The notes: generated from the letters alone by a model not told the origin. A stretch of DNA of 36,083 nt from Coprococcus sp. (GCA_016297495.1 JAEDGN010000018.1:1-36083), one strand, 5' to 3'. Shown: positions 22,023 to 30,968, counted from the first letter of the stretch. A program made the numbers and translations.

Positions 22023-23762
22023 ATGAAGAAGGTATTGCCGATAATAATTGTAATTTTGCTGATTATAGGTGTCAGCGGCGGGATCGCGTGGAACATACTG
22101 GCCAGCCGGTATAAACCGACGGAGGATTTCATGGATTATGCCTCAGAGATGGGGCTCGGGGATAATGAATATGTTATTACATTGAATCATGAACTGGTGC
22201 AGGAAGATCGGGCAGTTCGTATTGACGGACATGTGTATCTGAGTATGGATCTGGTGACGGATTCATTGAACACAAGATTTTACTGGGATGAGAATGAACA
22301 GCTTTTTCTGTTTACAACCCCAACGGAACTGATATTGATTTCTCCGGATACCCAGACGTATACTGTACGTACATGGAATGGCAGCAGTGATGGTGATGAA
22401 GGCTATATGATTGTCCGGACATACGACGACCGGCAATATGTGGCAGCAGAGTATGTTATTTCTCATACCAGGATCGAATATGCTGAATATACGGATCCGA
22501 ATCGCGTGGTCATTGAGACAAAATGGTCAGATGAGCAGGTGGTGAGGGCTGATGAGGATGCGGCCATACGTTACAAAGGTGGTATTAAGAGTGAAGTTCT
22601 GCGCAATGCGTCTGCGGATGAGCAGCTGATTCTGATTGAAGCCTTTGATGACTGGAGTAATGTTGCTACAGAAGACGGCTATATTGGCTGGGTAGAGAAT
22701 AAATATCTGTCTGATCCACAGACAGTAACAATGGAGGCTACGGATTTTGACGAGCCGGAGTATACCAGTATCCATAAGGATTACAAGATTAATATGGGGT
22801 GGCATCAGGTCATGAGTGAGACGGCCAACAGTACCCTTTCCAATGTTCTGACTTCAACATCCGGCATTAATACGTTATCACCGACGTGGTTCTCCTTTGC
22901 TGATACCGATGGAACGGTGAAATCTATTGCCACTCAGGATTATGTGGATACCTGTCATGCTCAGGGAATCGAGGTCTGGGCACTTTTTTCCAATGAATTT
23001 CCGGCGGATGATGGTGAAAAATATTTTAATACGGCTAAGACAGATGAAGTTCTTGGTTATACATCCAAACGGACATTGGTTATCAGTCAGATGATAGATT
23101 ATGTTACGGGATATCATATAGATGGCATTAATATTGATTTTGAAGCTATTTCACAGGAGGGAGCAGATGACTATATTCAGTTCATCCGTGAACTCTCTAT
23201 TGCCTGTCGGGCCAATGATATCGTACTTTCCATCGACAATTATGTTCCAAAGTACACGTATTATTATAATCGCAGAGAACAGGGAATTGTCGCTGATTAT
23301 GTTGTGATTATGGGTTATGATGAGACTACAGCCGGTTCGGATACTCCGGGGCCTGTAGCGTCTCTTGGGTTTGTGAAAGAAGGTATTGAAGACACACTGG
23401 CTGTTGTGGATAAATCGAAGATCATCAATGGTATTCCTTTCTACAGCCGGGTATGGGCTTCCAATGAAGCTGGAGAAGTTGTTTCTTCTGAATCAATGGC
23501 CTGTGGCATGACGGAAGCCCTGGGATATCTGACGAATCACGGGGTGACGCCGCAGTTCATGGATGATGTCGGGCTGAATTATGGCAGTTATACATCTGAT
23601 ATCAATGGTTATTTCTATGAAATATGGCTTCAGGACGCTGCGGCTGTAACGGAAGAGATGAAGCTGATCCAGGAATATGATCTGGCAGGAGTTGCTGAAT
23701 GGAAGATCGGCTTTGAAAGCGGCAAGGAGATATGGGATATTATTGAGAGCTATCTGAAGTAA
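22023..23762 (+). CDS. Membrane-anchored GH18 family protein with SH3-like domain, 579 aa
   Basis: N-terminal signal anchor (residues 3-25), a stalk domain with a copper-amine-oxidase-N-like fold (about 50-160), an SH3-like segment (about 175-232, ASADEQLILIEAFDDWSNVA then GYIGWVENKYLS) and a glycoside hydrolase 18 barrel (about 255-579). The catalytic motif is DGINIDFE (367-374), with Glu374 as proton donor. Related proteins (YaaH/YdhD/SagA-like) act on N-acetylglucosamine bonds in peptidoglycan or chitin. The start at 22023 follows AAGGAGG; the 31-residue longer frame overlaps the previous gene. Operon with the two-TM gene upstream. Likely a cell-wall remodelling enzyme. Confidence 0.88.
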   Translation: MKKVLPIIIVILLIIGVSGGIAWNILASRYKPTEDFMDYASEMGLGDNEYVITLNHELVQEDRAVRIDGHVYLSMDLVTDSLNTRFYWDENEQLFLFTTPTELILISPDTQTYTVRTWNGSSDGDEGYMIVRTYDDRQYVAAEYVISHTRIEYAEYTDPNRVVIETKWSDEQVVRADEDAAIRYKGGIKSEVLRNASADEQLILIEAFDDWSNVATEDGYIGWVENKYLSDPQTVTMEATDFDEPEYTSIHKDYKINMGWHQVMSETANSTLSNVLTSTSGINTLSPTWFSFADTDGTVKSIATQDYVDTCHAQGIEVWALFSNEFPADDGEKYFNTAKTDEVLGYTSKRTLVISQMIDYVTGYHIDGINIDFEAISQEGADDYIQFIRELSIACRANDIVLSIDNYVPKYTYYYNRREQGIVADYVVIMGYDETTAGSDTPGPVASLGFVKEGIEDTLAVVDKSKIINGIPFYSRVWASNEAGEVVSSESMACGMTEALGYLTNHGVTPQFMDDVGLNYGSYTSDINGYFYEIWLQDAAAVTEEMKLIQEYDLAGVAEWKIGFESGKEIWDIIESYLK

Positions 23763-23812
23763 TGCTTCAGGACTCGCAGGCGAGTCCTGGCTATATAGGA
23801 TGGGATAGAAAG

Positions 23813-23869
23813 AGTCCTGTCTGCATATATTGAGTCTGAAGATTTTATATATGCGGGCAGGGCTTTTTT
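23813..23869 (+). terminator. Terminator-like hairpin directly before the amidase start
   Basis: AGTCCTGTCTGCATATAT (23813-23830) pairs with 23847-23864 over 18 bp including three G-U pairs, followed by TTTTTT to 23869. The amidase GTG is at 23871. An upstream perfect palindrome CAGGACTCGC-AG-GCGAGTCCTG (23768-23789) shares the GAGTCCTG block and could compete for pairing. Confidence 0.65.
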
Positions 23870-23870
23870 G

Positions 23871-24596
23871 GTGAGAAAGATTGTACAGACCGGTGTTTTA
23901 TGGGGCCTCATCCTGGTGGTGGTATTTTTTCTGCTGGAATGGCGGAAAGGATATACAGGATATCTGGATGTGATGGCACCTGTGACGTTTATTGTCATTG
24001 ACAGTGGACACGGGTTTTTTGATGCCGGAAAAACAGGGATTAACGGGGCACAGGAGAAGGACATTAATCTGGCTATTGCAAAAAAGCTGAAGAATAATCT
24101 TTTACAGCAGGGATATGAAGTGCGAATGACCAGGGAGGATGATGATGTGCTATATGATGGCAGCCGTCCGGATACAAAGCAGGAAGATATGAAGAAAAGA
24201 GTGGCATTAATGAATGATCAGGGGTGCTTGATGGCAGTCAGTATTCATCAAAACAGCTTTACAGAAGAAAAATATAAAGGTGCTCAAGTCTTTTATTATA
24301 CCGGGTCGGAGGAAAGCCGGCGGCTGGCAGCCTCGATTCAGCAGTCTTTTGTGGAATTGTTGGATGATACAAATACAAGGCAGGAAAAAGCTAATTCAGA
24401 TTATTATTTATTGAAAAAAACAACGGTTCCAGCTGTCATATGTGAATGTGGGTTTCTGAGTAACGGTGAAGAGGCGGCACTGCTTGTGACGGACGAATAT
24501 CAGGAGAAAGCTGCATGGGCCATAACAGTTGGAATAATAAAATATCTGAAAAATACACCTGAGACACGGACAGAAGGGAGGATAGTCAATAAATAA
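23871..24596 (+). CDS. N-acetylmuramoyl-L-alanine amidase (Amidase_3), membrane-anchored, 241 aa
   Basis: Zn-dependent peptidoglycan amidase that splits the bond between MurNAc and L-Ala. N-terminal signal anchor (about residues 10-25, VLWGLILVVVFFLLEW), then the catalytic fold with FIVIDSGHGFFDAGKTG (zinc His), the zinc Glu in GAQEKDINL, SIHQNSF (second zinc His) and AVICECGFLSNGEEA (catalytic Glu). Start chosen at GTG 23871; TTG at 23868 is possible. Neither has a good ribosome site, and both lie directly behind a terminator-like hairpin, which is odd. Follows the GH18 gene, so the two wall hydrolases may be functionally linked. Confidence 0.9.
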   Translation: MRKIVQTGVLWGLILVVVFFLLEWRKGYTGYLDVMAPVTFIVIDSGHGFFDAGKTGINGAQEKDINLAIAKKLKNNLLQQGYEVRMTREDDDVLYDGSRPDTKQEDMKKRVALMNDQGCLMAVSIHQNSFTEEKYKGAQVFYYTGSEESRRLAASIQQSFVELLDDTNTRQEKANSDYYLLKKTTVPAVICECGFLSNGEEAALLVTDEYQEKAAWAITVGIIKYLKNTPETRTEGRIVNK

Positions 24597-24859
24597 GAAA
24601 AATGGCAGCCCAGTGGCTGCCTGTAAGGGGAAGGTATATATTTAAAAAGGGATTAAGAAATTGTCATTTGCTATGGTCATATATTATCATACGTGTATTT
24701 ATAAGTGTGAACAAAGATGAAAAAAATATAATTTAAAAATTGCACAAAATGACAATGCAATTCTTGTGCAATGTTACGATTGACGCTTGCTGGCACATAT
24801 TTTCTCCTTTGTTTGGACATAATGCTCATAAAAGCATAAACAAGAAAGGTGATATGACA
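24597..24859. other. Intergenic region with small hairpin
   Basis: GGCAGCC-CAGT-GGCTGCC (24604-24621) could end the amidase transcript, but no T-run follows. The rest is A/T-rich; a weak TTGTCA (24661) with TTATCA 17 bp on might be the promoter of the next gene. No further structure seen. Confidence 0.4.
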
Positions 24860-25552
24860 ATGAAAAACTTCAAGCGTATAACAAGTTTCATTTTAATGTG
24901 TATCATAGCAGTCACAATAGCGGGGACGGCAATGGCATCTGTAAACAATACCAGCCGTACAGGAACAGGAACTGTTACGGATACGGTCACAGGGACAGAA
25001 AATAATACAGCCGGTTCGGAGACAAATGGAAATGCAAAGGGGGGCGAGATTGCTTCTTTTAATAATTATGGTATGAATGGCAATTATGCGGCCCTTGGAG
25101 AGTATGAGGTTGCCTATGGTTCAAATCTCTCAGAAGTGACCAGTAAGCTGCCATCTACGTTAACGGCAACACTGACAACAGGGGAAGAGGTTGAAGTACC
25201 GGTTACATGGGTATGTGTGTCTGATAATGCAGGCGGTACAGCTTATCTTCCGGAACATGAGGATGTGACGGTGGCTTATACTTTCGAAGCAAAGCTTGGA
25301 GAAGGCTATACCCTGGCCAATAACCTGCCGGGAGATTATGTTATGCCGTATGCAACCGTCAGATATACGGAGAATGCACAGCAGCTTAACAGTAATGTTG
25401 TCGAGAGCGGTATAGATACGGTCACGGAAGCTGCAGCAGGAGGAATGTCCGGCTGGACATGGATCATCTGGATCGTCGTCATTGTCATCGTTATCGTTGT
25501 GCTTTGGTGGCTCTTTGCCGGCAGTAAGGGCAAAGATGGCGATAACAATTAG
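24860..25552 (+). CDS. Secreted Ig-like domain protein with C-terminal TM anchor, 230 aa
   Basis: Signal peptide (residues 1-28, MKNFKRITSFILMCIIAVTI then TAMAS), a Thr/Gly-rich linker, and a bacterial Ig-like module (about 80-150) with YGSNLSEVTSKLPSTLTATL and VEVPVTWVC, a pattern common in Lachnospiraceae surface proteins. A TM helix (about 195-218, WTWIIWIVVIVIVIVVLWWL) and a short charged tail follow; there is no LPXTG. ATG 24860 fits the AAAGGTG site (eight bases); ATG 24854 is too close, and the longer frame has no site. Probably a surface protein displayed on the membrane; ligand unknown. Confidence 0.8.
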   Translation: MKNFKRITSFILMCIIAVTIAGTAMASVNNTSRTGTGTVTDTVTGTENNTAGSETNGNAKGGEIASFNNYGMNGNYAALGEYEVAYGSNLSEVTSKLPSTLTATLTTGEEVEVPVTWVCVSDNAGGTAYLPEHEDVTVAYTFEAKLGEGYTLANNLPGDYVMPYATVRYTENAQQLNSNVVESGIDTVTEAAAGGMSGWTWIIWIVVIVIVIVVLWWLFAGSKGKDGDNN

Positions 25553-25557
25553 GGAAA

Positions 25558-25614
25558 GGGATAGGGGACGGTTCTGTGTCCCGGAATGTGGGACACAGAA
25601 CCGTCCCCTATCCC
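25558..25614. repeat. REP-like palindrome with GGGGACGG/CCGTCCCC ends
   Basis: Arms 25558-25582 and 25590-25614 are perfectly complementary over 25 bp around GGAATGT. It fills the gap between two convergent genes, so it may also terminate both. The motif GGGACGGTTCTGTGTCCC is, from memory, highly repeated in Lachnospiraceae genomes and looks like a REP/MITE-type element. No transposase is encoded nearby. Confidence 0.85.
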
Positions 25615-25616
25615 CC

Positions 25617-26219
25617 TTATTCCTCCCAAGGCCGGATTCGGTAGGCGGCACCCAGCTCATCGCAGATGGCCTGACACTGTTTTTCTTCTTCTTTAGTCAG
25701 GGTTGTATCAACGGTTGTCAGCACAACATGAGGAACATATTGTGTGCATTCCCGTGCAAATGTCAGCATGGCGTCAAAGGACTGATCACCGAAACGGCTT
25801 CTGACCAGTTCATGATAGCGGTCAGCGTTCGGTGTGTTCAGGCTGATGGAAATTGTATCGATGAGACCCGCCAGTTCCGGTGCGATATCCCGCTGGTTGA
25901 TCAGATTGCCCAGCCCGTTGGTGTTGATACGGATCGGTTTGCTGTAGGTCTTTTTAAAATAGCGGGCCACTTCCAGCAGCACATCCAGACGTTCTGTCGG
26001 TTCGCCAAAGCCGCAGAAGACCAGTTCTTTAAAGGATAAGACATCAAAGTGGTCAAAATCCGCGATGATTTCTTCCAGTGTTGGCTCCCGATCGAGCCAT
26101 AGTGAGTCTGATTCTCCCACATGATCCATAGTCTGGCGCAGACAGAATGTGCAGGCACATGGACATTTATTTGTCAGATTGACATAAAGATTATTATGGA
26201 CCTTATATAAAATCGTCAT
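25617..26219 (-). CDS. TatD-linked radical SAM protein, 200 aa
   Basis: Short radical SAM protein with the [4Fe-4S]/SAM motif C-x3-C-x2-C in NKCPCACTFC near residue 20, GFGEPTERLDVLLE (SAM-binding GGE-like motif) and SISLNTPNADRYHEL. These match the TIGR04038-type family often fused or adjacent to TatD nucleases; no TatD gene is nearby here. Start ATG 26219 follows AAGGAGT by six bases; the ATG two codons upstream touches the site and is rejected. Last gene of the vitamin B6 operon, overlapping its ribosome site with the pdxK stop. Reaction unknown. Confidence 0.85.
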   Translation of the reverse strand: MTILYKVHNNLYVNLTNKCPCACTFCLRQTMDHVGESDSLWLDREPTLEEIIADFDHFDVLSFKELVFCGFGEPTERLDVLLEVARYFKKTYSKPIRINTNGLGNLINQRDIAPELAGLIDTISISLNTPNADRYHELVRSRFGDQSFDAMLTFARECTQYVPHVVLTTVDTTLTKEEEKQCQAICDELGAAYRIRPWEE

Positions 26220-26230
26220 AGTCATACTCC

Positions 26231-27073
26231 TTATTCATATTTCAATGTGTGCAGTACTTCTTCAAAACATACACCATCTGTCAGAGGAATGTCAAGCTCA
26301 ATGGAGCGCTGAATACATTTTTTTATAAAATTGGATGCTTTCTTGACGGATCGGTCGAATGGGACACCGTTGACGGCATCAGCAGCAATAATAGCTGTAA
26401 AAATATCACCAGTGCCGGAACGGGAGGTGCCGATCCGGTGGGTGCGCAATACCTTTGAGGAATTGCCTGTTTCATAGCAGAAGTTGGCAACATACTGTCC
26501 CTGAGGGATACCTGTGATAACAATTCTGGATGGCCCATGGGATGCCAGTTCTTTGGCCATGGCTTCTATTTCTGAGAGATGCCAGCCCAGATCCTTATAC
26601 GGTGTGTCTGTCAGTATACAGGCTTCTGTTACGTTAGGGGTCAGGATATCCGCGTATTTCACCAGTTCTTTCATGTTCTGGCACATTTCTTCTGTGTATG
26701 TCGGATACGGACGGCCATAGTCACCCATGACCGGGTCGATGATGACCAGATTGTCAGTGCACTTGAAATCCCTTATAAAATCTGAGACGATGGCAATCTG
26801 TCTGGCAGAACCGAGAAATCCTGTGCAGATACCTGAAAACTGCAGATCCAGCTTTTTCCATTCATTAATGCTGGGCTGCATGTGATCCGTATAGTCCTGG
26901 TAATAAAAGCTTTTAAAACCGGTATGATTGGAAAATATGGATGTGGGCAGGGGGCAGCATTGGACTCTGAGCATGGAAATAACAGGAAGAGCCACTGCAA
27001 TGGAGCAGCGGCCAAATCCTGTCATATCATTGATTAAAGCAATTTTTTTCTGATGATTATGATTGTCAGACAT
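26231..27073 (-). CDS. Pyridoxamine / pyridoxal kinase, 280 aa
   Basis: Ribokinase-superfamily enzyme that phosphorylates vitamin B6 vitamers. The opening KKIALINDMTGFGRCSIAVA, VIIDPVMGDYGRPYPTYT (about 125-143) and SRSGTGDIFTAIIA with the catalytic Asp near residue 223 are typical of the PdxY/PdxK branch seen in Firmicutes. Normal length. Follows the ECF substrate-binding gene by 29 bp, which supports salvage of imported pyridoxine or pyridoxamine to the 5'-phosphate form. Confidence 0.93.
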   Translation of the reverse strand: MSDNHNHQKKIALINDMTGFGRCSIAVALPVISMLRVQCCPLPTSIFSNHTGFKSFYYQDYTDHMQPSINEWKKLDLQFSGICTGFLGSARQIAIVSDFIRDFKCTDNLVIIDPVMGDYGRPYPTYTEEMCQNMKELVKYADILTPNVTEACILTDTPYKDLGWHLSEIEAMAKELASHGPSRIVITGIPQGQYVANFCYETGNSSKVLRTHRIGTSRSGTGDIFTAIIAADAVNGVPFDRSVKKASNFIKKCIQRSIELDIPLTDGVCFEEVLHTLKYE

Positions 27074-27102
27074 TAAAAAATCCTTTCCTGAATATAAAAC
27101 GG

Positions 27103-27633
27103 TCAGCGTTCATAAATTCGCTGGATATATTTTGGCAAATGGGCGGCCTGCAGAGCTGAGCCGACAATATAAAAAAGAATGATGCCGACAATGCCTTCCA
27201 TGACCAGTCCCGGAATCTGAGTAGCACCTGTGTAGATGCTGCCGTACAGGATAGAACCGCCGATGAAATATCCGATGACCATGATGATGATGCCTGCAAC
27301 GCTGGCAATGGCTGTACGGATTTTGAACATATGAATGGTATGGCCTGTATGGTTGGCAATATATCCGATGGCAAAGCCCATAATACCTTTTATAATCAGT
27401 GTCGGAATGATCCATTGAGGATAACCTGTCAGCAGATCTGCCAGAGCTGAACCAATGCCGCCGGCTAAAAGACCGGTCACAGGGCCAAAGAATACACCGG
27501 AAATCAGGATGAAGCAGTTGCCAAGATGGGCATATCCCAGAGGGATAGGGAACTGCAGGAACATGGTTGACAGGCATACCAGTGCGATAGCAAGTGCATT
27601 GATGCTGATAGATTTAGAATTTAATTTACTCAT
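27103..27633 (-). CDS. ECF transporter S component, predicted vitamin B6 specific (PdxU2-like), 176 aa
   Basis: Membrane substrate-binding subunit of an energy-coupling-factor transporter, six predicted TM helices over 176 residues. The segments PLGYAHLGNCFILISGVFFG and GPVTGLLAGGIGSALADLL, followed by IKGIMGFAIGY, fit the DUF1393/ECF S-component family. Specificity is inferred from the pyridoxamine kinase gene next to it. The shared EcfA/EcfT module must be encoded elsewhere. AAGAGGT precedes the ATG; a divergent control region lies upstream. Confidence 0.85.
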   Translation of the reverse strand: MSKLNSKSISINALAIALVCLSTMFLQFPIPLGYAHLGNCFILISGVFFGPVTGLLAGGIGSALADLLTGYPQWIIPTLIIKGIMGFAIGYIANHTGHTIHMFKIRTAIASVAGIIIMVIGYFIGGSILYGSIYTGATQIPGLVMEGIVGIILFYIVGSALQAAHLPKYIQRIYER

Positions 27634-27698
27634 GAATAAAACCTCTTTTCTCTCTTAAGTTACTAAATATAATAAAAGTAATGTGACATTTTTAAAAT

Positions 27699-27750
27699 AG
27701 CCAGTTTCGTACTATTTCATATGGTCAGTTTGGAATGTAATGAACTGGCT
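27699..27750. promoter_or_regulatory. Inverted repeat in the divergent pdx / repair-gene region
   Basis: AGCCAGTT (27699-27706) and AACTGGCT (27743-27750) are perfect inverted copies 36 bp apart, with further similarity outside (TTCGTACTATTTC against the complement TTCATTACATTCC). A related GTCAGTTTGGAATG lies between. Candidate operator for the B6 operon. A TATAAT at 27775-27780 probably serves the (+) gene. Confidence 0.45.
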
Positions 27751-27822
27751 GTAGTAAAATATGAGAAGGTATGATATAATTTTCATAATTGTTCAGTATT
27801 TTTGACAGATGGGGGTGTATTT

Positions 27823-28902
27823 TTGAAATTTATACATACAGCGGATATTCATCTTGGGGCAGCACCTGACAGTACCATGTCCTGGGCCGCAGACCGGTCG
27901 GGAGAGATATGGGACAGCTTTTACCGGCTGCTGGATGAAACGGAAACATCGGGGGCGGATCTTCTGCTGATCGCGGGTGATCTGTTCCACAGGCAGCCAC
28001 TGAAGAGGGAGCTGAAGGAACTGAATTACCGTTTTTCACAGTTAAGCCATGCAAGAGTTATTATGATTGCAGGCAATCATGATTATATGGGTCCTCAGTC
28101 TTATTACAGGGATTTTGAATGGGCATCGAATGTGGTCTTTTTCAGAAAGAATCACATATCTTATATATATCTCGCAGCTTTGAATACAATCGTTTATGGC
28201 ATGAGCTATGACCGCCAGGAAATTATGGACAATATGTATGATAATCTGCGGCCTATGCGCCGCTTTAAGGATGGACAGCCGGTGCCGCAGGACTGCCGGC
28301 ATATCTTGCTGGCGCATGGCGGTGACAGCAGACATATTCCCATTAATCTGGAGAAACTTCGTCTGGCAGGATTTGATTACGTGGCAATGGGACATATCCA
28401 CAAACCGTGGATAGATGATAAGAGTGCCATGGCCTATGCCGGGGCTCTGGAACCTGTAGACCGCAATGATGAAGGTTCTCATGGATATATAAGAGGCGCT
28501 GTTGATGAAGACGGAACAAGGATAGAGTTTGTGCCGTTTGCGGGTCGTTCCTATTTGACGATAGGCGTAGAGATGAATCCGGAGATGACGATGCGTCAGC
28601 TGGCGGAGCAGGTAAAAATCAAGATGGGTGAGAATGGCCGGCAGAATATGTATCAGATTGAACTGCAGGGGTTCCGGTCCGTGGATTTTGAACTGGATGA
28701 GCGGCTTCTGCTGCGTCTGGGGCGGGTGCTTTCAGTGACAGATGCCTCTGTACCGGATTTTGACTTTGAACGGATTTATGCAGAAAATAAGGATAATATT
28801 ATTGGATTATACATACGGCATATATCGGATATGGATATCAGTGACAGTCTGAAGGTGAAAGCTTTGTGCTATGGACTGAAGGCTTTGTATCAGATGAAGT
28901 AG
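27823..28902 (+). CDS. SbcD/YhaO-like metallophosphoesterase (DNA repair exonuclease), 359 aa
   Basis: Mn-dependent calcineurin-like phosphoesterase paired with an SMC-like ATPase. Visible metal motifs: FIHTADIHLG (Asp8, His10), LLIAGDLFHRQP, IAGNHDYMG, LLAHGGDS and AMGHIH. Start placed at TTG 27823, where GGGGGTG (27811-27817) fits and the protein begins MKFIHTADIHLG like its relatives; an upstream TTG at 27802 is the alternative. 11 bp separate it from the YhaN-like gene, so the two products likely form a complex processing DNA ends. Confidence 0.9.
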   Translation: MKFIHTADIHLGAAPDSTMSWAADRSGEIWDSFYRLLDETETSGADLLLIAGDLFHRQPLKRELKELNYRFSQLSHARVIMIAGNHDYMGPQSYYRDFEWASNVVFFRKNHISYIYLAALNTIVYGMSYDRQEIMDNMYDNLRPMRRFKDGQPVPQDCRHILLAHGGDSRHIPINLEKLRLAGFDYVAMGHIHKPWIDDKSAMAYAGALEPVDRNDEGSHGYIRGAVDEDGTRIEFVPFAGRSYLTIGVEMNPEMTMRQLAEQVKIKMGENGRQNMYQIELQGFRSVDFELDERLLLRLGRVLSVTDASVPDFDFERIYAENKDNIIGLYIRHISDMDISDSLKVKALCYGLKALYQMK

Positions 28903-28913
28903 GAGGAGAAAAA

Positions 28914-30923
28914 TTGATTATAAAACAATTGAATCTTGATCATTTCGGCAAATTCCATGATACGGAGATTCATCTTGAACCGGGGATTAATGTGGTCTAT
29001 GGGGCTAATGAGTCAGGGAAGTCCACGATACATTCCTTTATTCAATGCATGTTGTTTGGTGCAGAGAGGCTGCGGGGGCGCGGCTCGGGACGGGATATAT
29101 ATTCCAGATTCCAGCCCTGGGACGGCGGCGGCAGCTATGAAGGACGGATGCAATTTGATTATCAGGGAAAATCGTGGCGCATTGTCAGGAATTTTCATAA
29201 GGATGATACATCATTTACCTTAATTGACGAACAGGAGGGCAGAGAGGTCTTTCAGGAACACGGTGATATTTCTTCACTGATCAGAGGAATGACTTTATCG
29301 AATTACAGGAATTCCATCAGTACCGGTCAGCTTTCTGTACAGCCGGACAGCCAGTTTGTGACGGGTATGCAGTCCTATATGGCGAATATGGCCCTTGGCG
29401 CTGAAGCATCGGTGGATGTGGGAAAAGCTATGGATTATCTGAAAGATGAGCGTAAAAAGGCAAGCGCCCGGATATCTGAAGATGAATTCGTACGTTGCCA
29501 GGAACAGGCGGAGGCTTTGAGAAAGGAACTTGAGGAGCGGGAATCACTGATTATGCATCAGAAGCAGCTGGAGAAGGAAAAGGCGGTCTTTCAGAAGAAG
29601 ATTCAGACGCTGGAGGCACAGGCTGATGATGCTATGAAAATGGATAGAAAAGAGCGCATGCGGGCGATTCAGCTGATTCAGGAGAATAATGATGTGGCCG
29701 CCATGTACAAAGCGAAAAAGGCGGAACTCAGGGAGCTGGAAGCTTCATCAGGAGGTCATGGTTATCAGAAGCGTATTCAGGAGATTATGGATGATTACGA
29801 AGAACGGCAGGAGAAACTGGAAGATAAAAGATCTAGATGCAGTGAACTGGAGGAACAGAATGAGGGCAGCATTATGAGGAATCTGGCGCTGATTCTTCCT
29901 GTGGCGGCGGCAGCAGTTATTGTGTGGATGGCAGGGGGACTTTTTGGACTGGAAGGTATCGCCCATGCTGCAGCTGCATGGGTGCTGATGCTGCTGGCGG
30001 CAGTGCTGGCAGTCATATTGTTCCGGTCTTCGGGAAGGCGGCGGCGTCGGATTATCCAGCTTCAGGAGGAGGCGGAAAAGATCGAAAGTGAGCAGCAGGC
30101 CATATTGGAGAAATACGGTATTGAGGATATTGAACAGCTGCGTGCAAGTGGAAGAAATCAGCAGAGCAGGCAGGAGGCGGTTCTTCGCCTCAGGCAGGAG
30201 ATGGAGGCTCTCAGAGAACGTTATAATAAGCTGCAGGAGCCGCTTCAGCCTTATCTCGATAAATATGGTGACAGTATAACCCGGGAATCATCTGTTGGGC
30301 AGGAGGAAAAGAAAAAGATTGAACAGCTGCGCCGTCAGATGTCTGATGTAAGCCGACAATATGAGCAGCTGGAATGGCGGTTGGAACAGCTGAGCAGCCG
30401 ACAGGCGGAATTGTCTGTGCTGGAAGAGAAAATGCAGCAGATGAAAACGGAGCGCAAAAGCAGTTATGAAGATATGATGGCCATTGATATCAGTCAGAAT
30501 GCCATTAAAGAGATAACTGCACAGATACACGGTTCTTTCGGCAGTCAGCTGGCAGATTATGTGTCGCAGCTTTTTTCTTATATTACAGATGGTGCGCATC
30601 AGCGTCTGACCATTGATGAAAAATTTCAGGTTCAGGTAGACGACAGGCGGCGTCTTCTGCAGCCACAGCAGCTTTCAGCAGGAACAGTGGATCAGATATA
30701 TTTTTCAATTCGTATGGCGGTCAGCCAGATGTTTTTTGATGAACCTATGCCGTTGATTCTGGATGACAGTTTCGTACTGTATGACGATGTGAGACTGCAG
30801 AGAGCGCTGACCTGGCTTGCGGGACAGGAGGCTTTTAGCCAGATCATCATCTTTACCTGTCATCACAGAGAGGCGGAGGTATTGCAGACAGCAAATTGTC
30901 CGTATCATTTAGTTGAAATATAA
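28914..30923 (+). CDS. YhaN-like AAA ATPase (SMC/Rad50-type partner), 669 aa
   Basis: ABC-type ATPase with Walker A GANESGKST (30-38), coiled-coil arms (about 185-310 and 375-545), and a C-terminal head with LSAGTVDQIYFSIRMAV (signature motif) and PLILDDSFVLYDD (Walker B, about 612). Two hydrophobic helices at about 320-375, between the coils, suggest membrane attachment as in YhaN proteins, instead of the zinc hook of Rad50. The start is TTG 28914 with AGGAGGAG nine bases upstream; the protein begins MIIKQLNLDHFGKF. Forms an operon with the phosphoesterase. Likely a DNA-repair complex at the membrane. Confidence 0.88.
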   Translation: MIIKQLNLDHFGKFHDTEIHLEPGINVVYGANESGKSTIHSFIQCMLFGAERLRGRGSGRDIYSRFQPWDGGGSYEGRMQFDYQGKSWRIVRNFHKDDTSFTLIDEQEGREVFQEHGDISSLIRGMTLSNYRNSISTGQLSVQPDSQFVTGMQSYMANMALGAEASVDVGKAMDYLKDERKKASARISEDEFVRCQEQAEALRKELEERESLIMHQKQLEKEKAVFQKKIQTLEAQADDAMKMDRKERMRAIQLIQENNDVAAMYKAKKAELRELEASSGGHGYQKRIQEIMDDYEERQEKLEDKRSRCSELEEQNEGSIMRNLALILPVAAAAVIVWMAGGLFGLEGIAHAAAAWVLMLLAAVLAVILFRSSGRRRRRIIQLQEEAEKIESEQQAILEKYGIEDIEQLRASGRNQQSRQEAVLRLRQEMEALRERYNKLQEPLQPYLDKYGDSITRESSVGQEEKKKIEQLRRQMSDVSRQYEQLEWRLEQLSSRQAELSVLEEKMQQMKTERKSSYEDMMAIDISQNAIKEITAQIHGSFGSQLADYVSQLFSYITDGAHQRLTIDEKFQVQVDDRRRLLQPQQLSAGTVDQIYFSIRMAVSQMFFDEPMPLILDDSFVLYDDVRLQRALTWLAGQEAFSQIIIFTCHHREAEVLQTANCPYHLVEI

Positions 30924-30964
30924 TAAGAAGAGGATACTAAACTGCGGTATCCTCTTCTTATTTT
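30924..30964. terminator. Bidirectional terminator between the repair operon and prs
   Basis: TAAGAAGAGGATAC (30924-30937) and GTATCCTCTTCTTA (30947-30960) are perfectly complementary, with TTTT after the stem. The convergent prs gene ends at 30969. Confidence 0.9.
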
Positions 30965-30968
30965 CTGC

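Noticed and set aside
24740..24859. N-terminal extension of the Ig-like protein
   Set aside because: It would put about 40 residues before a clear signal peptide and lacks a ribosome site.
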